A stretch of DNA of 64,000 nucleotides from Sinohyriopsis cumingii (GCA_028554795.2 CM068839.1:16603043-16667042); one strand, 5' to 3'; positions 22,332-35,084 are shown, numbered from the stretch's first letter. Made by a program: numbers and translations. Notes: generated by a model from the sequence alone, not told the origin.

Positions 22332-24319
22332 GTTTTTGCCTTATCTTCTGTACTCTAGTCACACGTCACATGACACGTCCACTGGAAAAACGTAGAACTA
22401 ACTGCAGCTTAATATAAGAGTCTTAATTTTGGGCAGAATCCATTCTTTAAATCGCAAAGTTTACAACGATTGGCAGCAAATTGTGTCACTTTTCATCGTT
22501 ACGTCAACACAGCACTTATTTAACTGCAAGTAACCGCACACAGGCACACACGCAAAACATACGTCTTCGGACATATCGACAACAATATCAATCAGGCAGC
22601 ACCGTTTTTATGTAACAATATATACATTGATAAAGTATGGAATTGTTCTATGGTATGGACAATATTCCTAGGCGTCGATACAGCTATGCAAAGGGGTGGG
22701 GTTGGAATCAGCATTTTACTGCATGAACATGTTATGAAGTAGGAAGTCATTCAGCCTTGGTACTAGAGACCAAAGTTTCAGTAACGTAGCCAAGGAGTGT
22801 CACAGTCGGTTGAACTAGAGGTTAATTTTCTTTAGTGAAAAGGGCTTATCATTTTTGGTGACATTTTATCTGACATTTGTCTTATTAAAGAAAAAGGACC
22901 ACAAAGTAACCAACTGAAGTATTTCTTAATTATCATAAATTTTCAAACCGGCATATTGTACATTGATGTTAGGGATGACTGGACGAACAAGTTGTTCTCT
23001 GCCTTTTTTTGTGGACATGACTGGTGGCTAGTACTAATATTAGTACCCTTACTCCTACCGCGTGGACAGGGTACTAACATGAGCATATACGTGTCAATGG
23101 AGCAAGCCGGGTGTGATTCACACCAGGCACTCTTTTAGCTTAATATCAACAATTTGAACATATTCCTTGCATATAATCCAAAAATTTGAGTAGCCCTCTT
23201 ATTTAATACCAGAAGTATCGAAAATCATTGTAAATAGTTGTAAAATCTCGTTTACATTTTTTATCCGATATTTTCGTTTAGGTCGTCCGCCATATTAGTT
23301 CAAATAATGATTACTTCCATTCTCAGCCTCATTTGTCTGTGTGCCATATAAGGACATTGAGACCTTATTTGGAAACGTAAACAAATCATAGTAAAAATTT
23401 GGCGCGGTCCGAGTCAGAAATTCTGCTCATTAAAGTAAATACGGTTTATCTCCAACGTTGAAATTCCACCAAAAAGTCATTATTTGCCACTTGATTGATA
23501 ATAACTTAGGGTAGAATATCCAAATATGGTCTGGCAAGTCTTATGTAGAAAAGAGGTCACAGCGAGAGTCTCGCGTTATATGTTATGGCAGTTATGGTGA
23601 GGTAAGTGTAACTGTGCCAATTTATTTTATCGTTTAAGGGCTTTATAAATTCAAAAAAAGCCAAACTTTCACAACATGTTTATACTTATGTAGTAGATTT
23701 CTATACTGTTTGATTTTCTGACTTTAGTGATGATTTATTTTGCTCCATTACATGATATGGGACCAGTTCGTAGCCTTAACCACAACAAAATCAAGTTGAG
23801 GCTATGACATTTTAACTAGACTGGTGGCATATACAGTGGTGCTTGTTACGATTTGTGGTGGAACATCAGTGTTTTGATTTTGTGGACTATCAGGCTGCTC
23901 ATTAGTAATTTATAAATTCATTTTTCTGACCTTCATGTGTATAGTAAGTAAAATCACACTTCTTTTGAGCCATGGCATTGAATCACTCACCTTTTTTGGT
24001 ATTAATCCTTGTCAGAACAGAACACCTGTGTATCCATTAGTTATTGACCTGCAATTTAAATTTCTAATGCCTGTACGGAAGGCAGTGTCACCCAAAGGTA
24101 AGTGTAATATTAGCTCCACCCCAAGCATTAGTTTGGGTGATGCTGCATTCCACCCATACATCAGCAATTTAAGATGTTCCAACAGATCTCATACCTGAGG
24201 TCTGCTCCACCAGTATTGTCAGAAAAATAAAACAAGGCAGACAACAACTTACTGGTTGAAAGATCGACATATATTACATTGTAAAAGTAGCTCAGGACCA
24301 TGGACTTTTATGTCTTTGA
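22332..24319. other. GOLGA2 intron 1, first part: nothing recognised
   Basis: No exon, RNA gene or repeat supported. Short ORFs only. Confidence 0.5.
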
Positions 24320-24738
24320 TCCAGCTGTACCCATACATGGTCATGCTACCAGGTGAAGAGGGTGACAGTCACCGAAAATTTTAGCTTCGCCTTCTTCTGT
24401 TATTATTATGACTTTGCCCAGTGACTTTTTTAGACATAAACTGAGTGAAAGTTGTTTATGGCATTTGTAATACACCTTTAACCCACCTGAGTATTTCGTT
24501 GTGGCAAGACTAAGGCAAAATGCATTTGATCCATGCGTTGATATCAATTGCACCCACAAAACATACTTTTGCAGATGTAGCAGCATGTGTTTGACTATTA
24601 CCCTTTCCTCTGCAAGTTATCATTTGTTATCACTGCCTGATTTTCTCAAGCTATCATATAATAATAAAAACATTCCAACTTGTGTTTTAAAACTTGAAAC
24701 ATCAATATGTAAAGAATGTGTTTTAAGAAATAAATTTA

Positions 24739-24813
<75 letters not shown>

Positions 24814-25430
24814 GTACTTGTATTTTATTTGTTGGAAGAATACATACTCCCATTTCATAAATCATTCTAAGCCAGGGGTCAAGCTTCCAGCAAAGTGAGC
24901 AACCAAGTCACCTAAATAATGTAAACTTCACCTTCTTCTGTTAGGAAAGTGAGAACGATTTTGCCCTATGATTTTGTTTTAGAGGTACATTGACTATACT
25001 TTTTGAGATACCCCTTTGCCTTAGCCAGGTTAGTTAAAGTGTTGTGTTGAAGAGATGTATTTATCAAGCCATCAGTAGCTAGGCCTAGTTTTGATATCCA
25101 TTACACTGACAAACAAACTCTTGCACATTCACAGGTATGTGTTTTGATAGCTGATTGACCATTTACCCTTTCCCAAGTAAGTTAGCAACTATCACTGCCT
25201 GATATCCACATAGTATCCTTTGATGATTAAAACATACAAACTGTTTCAGAACTTTAACAATTGTATGTTAATAGCAATTTGTGTTTTAAGAATGGAATTG
25301 GTGATGGATATTTTATTTGCCTCTTGTACACTTTTTTGTTATAAAATTAGTTTGAAACTGTATGTAAACCAGGGCTAACTGGGAAATAATGGCAGACATC
25401 ACTTAGTAAATTGTCCGTTTTCATAAATCA
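24320..25430. repeat. Diverged tandem duplication, period about 560 bp
   Basis: CCTTCTTCTGTTA recurs at about 24392 and 24930, ACCCTTTCC with ATCACTGCCTGAT at about 24600 and 25165, and TTTCATAAATCAT at about 24853 and 25420. Two old tandem copies; the first carries the AT/GT microsatellite. Confidence 0.6.
24742..24815. repeat. (AT)n followed by (GT)n microsatellite
   Basis: About 28 AT units to 24797, then a GT run to 24815. Confidence 0.97.
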
Positions 25431-26287
25431 TCTGGCAGATATATTTAGAAAAATATACAATTCATAGAAAAGAAAGCCTTGGGAGTATGCTATTTAAAAT
25501 TTAACTTTAAAATACAATTATTTAGGTCAGAAATGTTTGGGATAGTGCTATGTTGTGGAATTCGCAAGAAATTCTGTAAGGTCAGAGTTGTTTTCTGTCT
25601 TAACTCATATTTGTGAAAATATGAGGAAAAAAGCGGCAAAGCAGATATTATTTAACCAATGCCTAAAATTACTATGAGTACGTAGACAAATAAACAAACC
25701 ATAAATTTGCAATCCTTTCAATGGACTATTATAATAAAGCTATATAAAGTGAGTGGTTAAATTACAATAAAAAAACTCCTAAAAAATAAATGCACTCACA
25801 TCTATGTTGACTTGGTTGGAAAGAAGGGTTTTGTTCATATACCGACTTTAAAGGAGCCATGTCTGTAATTTTATGCATTTTTACTGTGTTATGTATGAAC
25901 AGTTATGGTAATGTTTTAGCCGTAACAAAGAAATGAGGAATAACAATATGATCTGAAGACACATGCATTTGCCTTCATGTACATTGTAAAAGGGTTGTTT
26001 CAGATACATTTAGAAATCTTTGAAAGTGCCGTTATTGCAAACTTTTAAAAAATAAAATAAAAATTGATTAAGAGTAGTTGATGAAGCATTGTTACTAACT
26101 TGAAATTACAATAATGTAAGCTGGTTACTCAGTTAAAATTTGTTATAATGTAGTTTCAACTATTTGTCTTATGGACAGAATAACTCAATTTTGTTTAACT
26201 TGAAAATAAAGTATTGCTTAAATCTAATGTTAATTGCAAATATGAATATTGGGAAATAGAGGGCATAATTCAAATAAGAGAACACCG

Positions 26288-26291
<4 letters not shown>
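25431..26291. other. Intron 1 stretch: nothing recognised
   Basis: AT-rich, no supported feature. Confidence 0.5.

Positions 26292-26358
<67 letters not shown>
26292..26358. repeat. (AT)n then (AC)n microsatellite, left flank of TIR element
   Basis: AT run to 26347, then AC run up to the start of the terminal inverted repeat at 26359. Confidence 0.95.
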
Positions 26359-26360
<2 letters not shown>

Positions 26361-28662
26361 CGTATTTGTTGGGACACCATAAATTAATTTTAAAAGTATT
26401 TTTTGTCTGCACTGTATGTTCTGGGACACGTCGTTTTTTTCGAGTCGTAAGTTGTGGGACACCATTTAAATCATTCTAAAATTACATATCAGAAATTGCA
26501 CTCCAACTGAAATTTTATTTTAAAAATATAAAACTATACTTGACATAAAACTCTTTAATCCACTGCAGCAGCATCTCATCAACACAACCCTTATCCTGCA
26601 CACGTACGATCTATTCTTTTGGTACATGAATATATTTTTAGCTTTCTCATACGGTGAAAAAAAGTTAGAGACAACAGACCACCTGAAGCGGAAACTGCAA
26701 GGACAAAAGTCAGATGTTTTCAAACTTCACTAGTCTTGCTAATTCTCACACTTTTGACTCCCATCTTATAGTCAGTCCATCCAGGAATGCGATCAAAGTA
26801 CACGAGTTTTATCCATGTTAATGATCATATTGTTGGCGAAATGATCTATTCATCACGTGATTTTATTTTGCTCCAAATGTTCTGGATGATGCTGTGTCAT
26901 CGGTGTTCGCGCATGAAGCATTATATTGTAAACTTTAAAAGCTGTTCCATTGTTTCACTTTATTTTAAAAAATGTGTTTCACTTTATTTTAAAAAATGTC
27001 TTCAATACTGGTGAAAAGAAACCAAAGTTAGCTTCCATATCTTGGCCGTCTTTGTTTATTCGAAGCTAAGATATAAAAAATTGGCACACGTAAAAGAATC
27101 CAAGTCGGCTTCTGAAGTCAGCTTGCTTTGCAATAAAATAACCTTTGTATTGATATCCTTTAAAAAAAAATCGGCTTCCAAGTCCAAAGTCGGCTTCTGA
27201 CATCGGCTTGCTTTGTGATAAAAATAACCCTTTGTCTTTGGTGTCCTGTCGGTAAGTTCAAAGAAGAAGTTTACTGTTGGCTGCCAGCTGTGTTTATTTA
27301 CCACCAGGGCTTCTATGTGCTTGGCATTTTTTGTAGTAATTATTACAAAGGTGCACTGATGTCTGCAGATAAATAGTAATGATACTTTTGTAACCCACGC
27401 CGGCAAAAAGATTGTCAGTTGCACTCAGGTGAATGTGTTTTTAAATAATGATTTTTATTTGCAAGATACTGTCATACAGTCGACCTGGATATGAATTATT
27501 CTTGGCTATTTTGAACCTAACACCGTGCCATGCGTGAATGGCAATTGTCTTCAATATATCGGTTGATTATTTCCCTCTCATTTGCGAATTCATGGACATC
27601 TGTGCACAAAGCACTATATTGTGTCAAAATTTGTTCCATTGTTTCAATTTATTTTCAAAATTCCCGTGAATATAATTGAAAAGTAACCCAAGTTTGCTTC
27701 CATATCTTGGCCATCTTTGTATATTAAACAAAAATAATCGGCTCACTTCACAAAATACAGTCAGCTTCCAATGTGGGCTTGCTTTGCAATAAAATAACCT
27801 TTATATTGATATCCTTTACCCGCCCAAAAAAAGTAAACAAAGTCGGCTTCTAAGATCGGCTTGCTTTGTAATAAAAATCACCTTTTGTCTTTGATGTCCT
27901 CTCGGTAGGTTCAAAGAATGACTTAAGTTATTGCTGCCAGTCGTGTTTATTCACCACCAGGGCTTCTATGTTCTATGTTTTCGGCATCTGTGGTAACAAT
28001 TAATACAAAGGATCATTGACATCTGCGGGTAAATAGTAAGGATAATTTTGTAACCCAAGCTGGTGAAAAGATTGTCAATTACACTTAAGTGAATGTGTTT
28101 TCAAATGATCATTTTTATTTGCGACATACTGTCATACAGTAGACCTGGATATAGTTCAATCTTGATTATTTTGCACCCAACACCGTGTCATGCGTGAATG
28201 GCGTCTTCAAGATATCGGTTGACTATTTCCCTCTTGTTTGCGATTTTGTTGGCTCCAGTTTTCAGTCGGATAACATGTTCAAACCTTGGAGCACAACCAC
28301 ACACAGTTTCTTCTCAATGTTCATGTGAACAACGTGGTGTTTGGTATTGGACATTATTGATACACACTACAGTATGGAATCCTACGCTTATGGATTTCGT
28401 GGAAATATTTTATTCTTAAATGCTTATGTTGAAAAAAGAAATAAATCATATCAACACAAGGTTAGTTTCTTTCTTTTTATTATCAATTCAACGTTTTATT
28501 TATGTTTTATTGCATCATGCAGTGGGTGGGGGAAGCACAAATGCAATACAATTTTATTTCGTTTCTTAAGTCTTGGGACATATGACCAAAGTGAAAAAAT
28601 GTTTCACCATAAGTTCAGGGACAGGAAACAAATTAATTATTTTATCGTGTCCCAACACATAC

Positions 28663-28666
<4 letters not shown>
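26359..28666. mobile_element. 2.3-kb element with terminal inverted repeats, non-coding
   Basis: Left end ACCGTATTTGTTGGGACACC and right end (reverse complement) ACCGTATGTGTTGGGACACG agree over about 30 bp, continuing ATAAA..TAATT. No transposase ORF, so non-autonomous; superfamily not assigned. (AT)n tracts flank both ends (26292-26347 and 28665-28721), as expected for insertion into an AT microsatellite. A partial relative lies at 59444-59975. Confidence 0.65.
26880..28240. repeat. Internal tandem duplication of about 665 bp
   Basis: GCTTCCATATCTTGGCC occurs at 27031 and 27696; ATACTGTCATACAGT..GACCTGGATAT and CACCGTG.CATGCGTGAATGGC also recur once per unit. Two diverged copies, with the start of a third at about 28205. 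Each contains shorter repeats of TCGGCTTC..GCTTGCTTTG. Confidence 0.7.

Positions 28667-28721
<55 letters not shown>
28665..28721. repeat. (AT)n microsatellite, right flank of TIR element
   Basis: About 28 AT units directly after the right terminal repeat. Confidence 0.97.
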
Positions 28722-28724
<3 letters not shown>

Positions 28725-29080
28725 GTGACTGTGACCCACTTTTTTATGCTTTACCAACTTCGGTCTAATTCTGGATGTTCCTGCTAGAACTAGGGCAAAC
28801 AAAAAAATGTCTTGTTGTGGTAATCCAACTCTCTAGCCCATTAATTTTGCAGAAAAATAAAGGTAATTAAAAATTATTTAAATATTATGTAAGATATATA
28901 AATCTTTTTAAATAGCCAGGATTTATCCAGTGATGAAAACATGGGAAATTCCTTTTCTTTAAATTCCTAACCCTATGTAAAGTATGAAACTATAGGGCAT
29001 TTAATTTCCAGTTTTCCATTTACATGAGTCATAGCCCTAGTTTGCTTTCATTTTTTTTAGGGCTCACTTAGTATAATATG

Positions 29081-29323
29081 GGGGCCCCGAGTGGTCTAAA
29101 GCGCTCACCATTCCGGATCACTGCCATCTCACCTCTGTCAGCGTAGGTTTGAGTCCAAGGCTCGGCTAGCGTGGGTACGCCTGCCAGTAGCTTCTCGTGG
29201 GTCGGTGGTTTTTCCCTGGGTTTTCCAGGGTTCTTCCTTCACCAGTTATATTGACTGCCATGTATATCCTATCTTGTGCTGAAAAATGGTGTTAAAACCT
29301 AGAACAACAACAACAAAAAAAAA
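29081..29323 (+). mobile_element. tRNA-derived SINE, family 1, copy 1
   Basis: 5' GGGGCCCCGAGTGGTCTAAA is tRNA-like with an A-box, and GGTTTGAGTCC is a B-box, as in pol III promoters of Leu/Ser-type tRNA SINEs. The body ends ACAACAACAAC plus A-run. Perfect 10-bp target duplication GTATAATATG at 29071-29080 and 29324-29333. Confidence 0.9.
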
Positions 29324-29708
29324 GTATAATATGACTAAGCTTTTTGGGGGGATTTCAACCAGTCAGCTTTAGAGTGATTAGACTTTGAATATTCATTTTC
29401 AGGTATTTTACATTATTGTTTAGGAGAGCTATAGTCTCTGATTGCTGATGTACCAACATGTAATTTTACTTTTTACGGTATTACTTGCTATAGGAATATT
29501 GCTTATAAGTTAAAGTTATGACATACCTTTATTTTGATGAGACCTTGATTGAATTGGATTTCATGGTATTTAGAAGAGTTGTAGTCCTTGATTGCCTGTC
29601 TGTTCAAACTTATGGTTTTGCAGCATTATTTCTTCTATTAAAAGTCCTTCCAATCAAATTGTACAGAGTGGTTTCCTTCAGTAAGCATCCATTGCTGCTA
29701 GCAACAAC

Positions 29709-29757
29709 AACAAATATTATTATTATTATTATTTTTATTATTATTATTATTATAAAC
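29709..29757. repeat. (ATT)n microsatellite
   Basis: Imperfect ATT/TTA run. Confidence 0.9.
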
Positions 29758-29953
29758 TACACTACATGATTTTGATAACATTATAAGAATTCATCAAAGT
29801 CTTTCAGCACTCTGCTCTGTCCTTAGGGAGATTGACTTCTCCCTATTATGGATGCATAAGATAGTATCTTACAAGAGACAGAACAATATAATGTGTATGT
29901 GTAAAGTTAAATGTCTATAAGTAGTTCAGACCTGCAGATATATAGTTATAGAC

Positions 29954-30732
29954 CAGTGGTTCCCAAGCTTTTCAAGTAGAGGGCCATATCTACTATTTTC
30001 GGTAATTAAGCGGGCCACAATGTTACAAAATTATAAATGTTTATCAGTGTTCATAAAATTATAAAAGTCATGTAATATCAGTGTCGTTCCAGATTGTATT
30101 TTCCGTAACAGAAACACAAAATCTGCTGATTAAGCAAACCGGTTTACCACTACCACTAGGCACAAACATAAATTTCTCCATGCAATCTGCGTTGAATTCA
30201 CGACAAGCTATGTCCTCATATTTGCATTGTTTGATTCTGTGTTATTCACGTTCATGCTTATCAGCTTGAACAGATAATTTTTATTTGAAAAATCTAATTT
30301 CAATACCAAACTGCAGACTACTAAACAGTTGTAACAGATGACATCATGGCATCTTGTGCGCAGTCTGATTGGTCAGCAAGGCTGGGAAAAGGGAATTTCC
30401 AAACGCTTTGTTCGCAAACGCAACAGGTGCACTCGATAATTATATCCAAGCACAACAACCATGCACAGAGTGAATTTTCGAACGCCAATGGAGCTCTGAG
30501 TGCTTGACCAAAATAACAGACTTCTTAGACTTAGAAATAACATTCTAGACTCTAGAATACTGTAGATTGTGCATTATTGCAACTTTTGTTTAGTTGTTAC
30601 TTATTTATTTGAACATCAATAAATTTTTGAAATTATTAAAATACATTATAGTAAATATAGAGGCCCCACAGACCACTTTCTGAGAGCTGACAGGCCACAA
30701 GTTGACTGTGGGCCGTGGTTTGGGAACCTCTG
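29954..30732. mobile_element. hAT-type non-autonomous DNA transposon (779 bp)
   Basis: Ends CAGTGGTTCCCAAGC and (reverse complement) CAGAGGTTCCCAAACCACGG are typical hAT terminal inverted repeats. A perfect 8-bp target duplication TTATAGAC lies at 29946-29953 and 30733-30740, the hAT length. The sub-terminal GGGCCA/GGCCAC motifs match too. No transposase ORF. It lies 86 bp upstream of exon 2. Confidence 0.92.
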
Positions 30733-30818
30733 TTATAGACTGTCTGCCTTGTACAACAATAATATTAGATCATTAATTGTTGATAAGTCAATGAAGAAAA
30801 TGTTTTATCCTTTCCTAG

Positions 30819-31031
30819 TTGAAGAAGTTCCAGAAGGCCGGGGGAAGGTCTGCAAGTAAATCAAGGGAATCTACTAGTAGTCCAAAGCCCAAAGCATCAA
30901 AGACCAGTAGCAACAATTCTGACTACTCTGATGAAAAGAACACTGTGACACCAATCTTATCAAATAATTATAGTGAACACATCTCTTCAGACACTGAAGA
31001 AAAGGCAGTACATTTACAATCAGAATCTCAG
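30819..31031 (+). CDS. GOLGA2: GOLGA2 exon 2
   Basis: Acceptor TTTCCTAG|TTG. Encodes residues 17-87: LKKFQKAGGRSASKSRES finishes the basic N-terminal motif. A Ser/Lys/Asn-rich, probably disordered linker follows (SSPKPKASKTSSNNSDYSDE, then an acidic part). An S-P site in this basic stretch is at about the place of the mitotic Cdk1 site of vertebrate GM130 (inference). The donor is ambiguous: CAG|GTACAG (31032) or CAG|GTACTC (31038), both phase 0, the second adding Val-Gln. Confidence 0.85.
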
Positions 31032-31139
31032 GTACAGGTACTCATGTAATTTATTAGTTTACTGGATAAAGTGAATGTTAGATATCGCTTATTAGTTGTC
31101 TGATTTCAATATAAGTGTTGGATTTGAAGTCAGTAATGT

Positions 31140-31760
31140 TGTTATGAGTCTGTGCTCTTAAAATAAGTAATAGAAAAGAGTGAAGACAACAAGCTTTGTA
31201 AAATTTAACAAATAATTTATTTCCTTGAATACAGAGTGAAAATGAGAAAAAAAAGAACTTATGATATTGCGAATTAAATCCCAAAATAATCCAAGAATTA
31301 AAGACACAAGCCCTAGTAATTTAAAGTCCTGCATAAATTTCAGTAAAAGTCCTGAAGAGATCCAACACTGAAGGCGATGACATGTCTGTTAAAGCTTATG
31401 GAGTGCTGATGTGTCAACAGTCTTTTGTTAAATTGGAGTAATATAATTCCAGGTTTGAATATATTATAAATTCCAGTGAATGTCTTTATCCAAGAATTTT
31501 ATCAGACCACTTTTGTATTTCCAGAGAAAATAATCACTTGAATTCAATAATTTGAAGAATATAAAAGGACTTTCAAGTTGCCGTTACTAAAAATATAATT
31601 ATTTCTGAAAGTGTGCTCAACAGAATTTGACTGCATTTTGCAGAAATTATTATATAGAAGTCTTATATTTAGTTTTTACAAATGATGCTAATTGGTTACC
31701 AAACAACCAAAACAATGTTTTGTTTACAAAACACCTGTCACAGTTTGACCAAATATGACC
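31140..31760 (+). repeat. Inverted-repeat family, copy D
   Basis: AAGAGTGAAGACAACAAGC, AATAATTTATTTCCTTG, ATCCAAGAATTAAAGACA, GAAGGCGATGAC, CTGATGTGTCAACAG and TTTACAAAACACCTGTCA follow the block order of copies A and B (19510, 20480). Confidence 0.6.
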
Positions 31761-31789
31761 AAAAGCACTTACATGTAGTGTATTTAAAA

Positions 31790-32540
31790 TATTTTCAAAT
31801 GATGCCAATGTGCCAGTGCTAAAACATTGTCCAGAATCTGACCATATTTAACCCTAAGTTTCCTCTGATACAGAAATTTCAGATTTTTAAAATGATGCTA
31901 GTCTGATGTCAAATATGGCTGCAGATAGTGAAAATCAAAGTTTCCATTAAAAATCTTTTTCTGAAAAGTTATTTAACATAATTTCACCAAATTATTAGAA
32001 TCCTGGAGTAAAGGGTTTTTAAGTTTTTACAAATAATGCTTATCTAGCATCAGTACTGTTACTAAAATTTGAAATTAAAAGAAATCTGAGAGTTTGACAG
32101 CATCCTTACAGAAAAGTGTCAGTTTTGTACACATGATGTCAGTTTGAATATGACCACCATTATAAAAAATATAAAGACCTTTAAATAGAGTTGTCTCCAA
32201 AACTGCTTTTCCAAATTTTACCAAGAGCATCCGTGCATACAAGTGTTTTAGATTTTTTTAACAGATGATGCTGATCTGACATCAAATATGTCTGCCATTA
32301 GTTTTTTAAAGAAAGTTTTAAGAACTTTTTCTTGAAACTGATGAACAGAATTTGTCTAATTTGGACAGAAAGCATCCCAGCGTTACAGGCTTTTAATTTT
32401 ATACAATGCCGATCTGTCATTAAATACAGCAACTGCTACTAATTCTAGAAAACTTTGAAAGAAGGAATCCCGGCTTGAATGCCGTTCAATATTGGGACAA
32501 ATGATATTGATGTGCCATCAAATTTGGGTGAAGATACGGA
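31790..32540. repeat. Degenerate array of about 95-140 bp units
   Basis: AATGATGCxxATCTGxCATCA-like blocks recur at about 31798, 31890, 32032, 32130, 32264, 32405 and 32499. The CTGACATCAAATATG motif is shared with the array at 61790-62960, so both belong to one family. Confidence 0.5.
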
Positions 32541-33709
32541 ATACAGGAAATTTTAAATGTATTGAAAATTAAAATCAGCCTTTCTTTTCAGCAGTACACA
32601 AACAAAAGGCCTTTTAAAAGCTATCCATGAGGCAGAAGTAGCCCAAGTACACATATTCTTCCACTGACCAAATAAAGCTTTGGACTGTAATACTCATAAT
32701 GGACTTGTGATGATGCCGGAGTCTATTATTTGTTAAAAACACAAATAACAAACAGTTGAGAAAAAAATTAAATACACGTATTACTATGACTATACATCTG
32801 AATGACTCAAAAAATATTTTGCAGTCTTTTAATGGACAAAACATTAAACTGCTGTGTTGGCAACAAGTCCACCATTGAAATTAAAGTCCAATGCCACATT
32901 TGTTGAAGGTAGAATATGTGTATGTTACCTACACTTGCCTCATGAATTCAGGTAAGAAGACTTATGGAGTTGCATAGGTTAAAAGAAATACTAATCTGCA
33001 TGAATTCAGGTAAAAGGACTTTTGGAGTCACGTAGGTGAAAAGAATGGCTGATTGACAAGATAGATTAGTGATGGTCATACAAGTGACAGTACATTAAGT
33101 GTCTGTTACATTTGTATGTGTAGTGTTTCTTGTGATTTTGAGACAGAATGATGCTGTGAGACCTCAGTCAGATAAGGAGGAATGGTGATGTTTGTTTATT
33201 TATGTATGTGAAAGTGCAATTTATACATTTGATGGATGCCCTTAAAGTACTTTACTTTTTACATAGATGTGACAATTGTCACTTTTTCAGAATCAGTAAT
33301 ATACTAGTGCTTTTAAAGGTTACGAGTGAAGGTTATGTAATGATGCCAGTTCAGTTGTATATAATTTTGAACAATACTTCATACGTGGTTCAGTTAGAGA
33401 CTTGCAGATTTTGGATATGATTTGGTGACTTATCATCTGGAGATGTTACAGGTGGTTTTTGAATTTCAGTCTTTGCCTTGGTATCAGAGCTTGGGGATGA
33501 GAAGCTACAAATAAAACAATTAAAATAAGGGGAGTGGTACATGTGTAACCGAGATAAGAGGAAGATTATGCTTTGTTGCAGACATTTTTCATTGTTATTA
33601 TAAGTATTATTAGATGAAAATATAAAATAAAATAGTCAGCAATCAGACTATCTTTTGTAATGGTGTTTTGGTATTCTGGCATCTCATTTTGATTTTTATA
33701 TCTATACAG
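32541..33709. other. Intron 2, last part: little recognised
   Basis: Only a short two-copy repeat (CATGAATTCAGGTAAxAxGAC, 32940-33035) is visible. Confidence 0.5.
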
Positions 33710-33765
33710 GCACACATTTCCGCTCCAGATGGAAACGTTGATGGTATTCCTGAGGATACCATAAG
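33710..33765 (+). CDS. GOLGA2: GOLGA2 exon 3
   Basis: Acceptor TCTATACAG|GCA, donor ATAAG|GTAAAG. Encodes residues 88-105 (AHISAPDGNVDGIPEDTI) plus two bases of Arg106. It is a weakly conserved linker exon, supported by splice sites and by its phase fit with exon 4. Confidence 0.75.
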
Positions 33766-33789
33766 GTAAAGCATTTGAATGCAATTACC

Positions 33790-34200
33790 CCTCACTGCAA
33801 AACCCCTCATTATACAGTATATAACTTGGGCATGAATAGACCCCTTTGTACCTGATATAATTTGACTTGATAAGACTCCATTGTACCTTAAATAACTTGC
33901 ATATGGATAAGACCCCACTGTACCTTAAATGACTTGCATATGGATAAGACTCCATCGTACCTTAAATAACTTGCATATGGATAAGACCCCACTGTACCAT
34001 ATATAATTTAACCGGATAAGACTACATTGTAACTTAGTAATGGACAAGACCCCATTGTACCTTATATAAAGTTGACTGTACACAAGGCCCAATTGTACCT
34101 CATATAGCTTGACTATACATAAGGCCCCAGTGTACCTTATATAACTTGACTATACATAAGATCCATGTACCTTGGATAATTTAGATATTTATAAGACGCT
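33790..34200. repeat. Minisatellite, about 40-bp unit, about ten copies
   Basis: Repeats of GGATAAGACCCCACTGTACC followed by TTATATAACTTG-like sequence, starting 25 bp after the exon 3 donor. Units differ by several bases. Confidence 0.85.
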
Positions 34201-34204
34201 GTAC

Positions 34205-34500
34205 CTTACATGAAAGCATCTGCCTCAGATGCAAGAGGTTACGGGTTAGAATCCTGTCCAAGTCATACCAAAGACATAAAAATAGTACTAACAGCTGCCT
34301 CACTAGGCACTCAGCATTCAGAGGTTAGCGTAAGGACTGGTCGGCCTGGTGTCTGGATAATGTGATGGGGGTGGAGGCATGATACTAGACTGGTCGGCCT
34401 GGTGTCTGGATATTGTGATGGTTGGGGGAGGCATGATACTAGACTGGTCGGCCTGTCCATGGCAGCATGAGCCATACATACTGTTGTAATCGGCTGGGAA
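34205..34500 (+). mobile_element. tRNA-derived SINE, family 2, copy 1 (diverged)
   Basis: GCATCTGCCTCAGATGC, then GAGGTTACGGGTTAGAATCC (B-box), AGTCATACCAAAGACAT, and ACAGCTGCCTCACTAGGCAC as in the better copy at 52409. A CTAGACTGGTCGGCCTGGTG segment is repeated inside (34335-34455). Confidence 0.75.
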
Positions 34501-35084
34501 GTAATGTGGGTGGACACCTGACCTCCAATCATTTTGATTATGAAGATAATTAAGAAATGAGGTGTGCAGAGTGCAGTAGCTTTGATTACTCCACTAAGAT
34601 GAAACACCATGGATCAGTTATCTACTTGACTTAGTGACAGATGTACCCAGACAAGTCACAGTGATGTCCACTTTGCTCAAGCAGTTGAGATTGCCACTGA
34701 TCCATATTTGTTCAGAGAAACTAATTCATTCCTGGCTCTTTGTGCCAAAAAAGAAGTTTGGAGCATTTCCATGATATCACACCACTCCCATCACTCATTC
34801 AAGGATGCTGGTCCATGATCTATGTTTAGTCCTTATGAAAGAGATGCTTCTGGCTGCAGCAAGATAATCTCTGACTTCAAGTCCAGTTCTGAGATATCCA
34901 GATCTTGTTCACTCATATTATATAAGAGGAAACTTCTGGATGGCCCAACTCGTTTGAGCCATCATCTTCCACCATCACTAAAACAGCTATTATACATGAC
35001 TTGTAAGTTATGATAATGCTAACATGCAGTATGTGTGTGTGTGTGTGATTTGGATTTTTAAAATAGCTTTTAACAAATTTTCAG
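34501..35084. other. Intron 3 stretch: no gene recognised
   Basis: A (GT)n run at 35030-35047; otherwise unassigned. Confidence 0.45.

Noticed and set aside
24501-24865. ORFs of YIYIYIY repeats on both strands, also at 10794, 26169, 28341 and 28566
   Set aside because: They are translations of (AT)n microsatellites.
34620-35010. Possible decayed coding sequence in intron 3
   Set aside because: A weak similarity to retroelement sequence could not be tied to any named motif.
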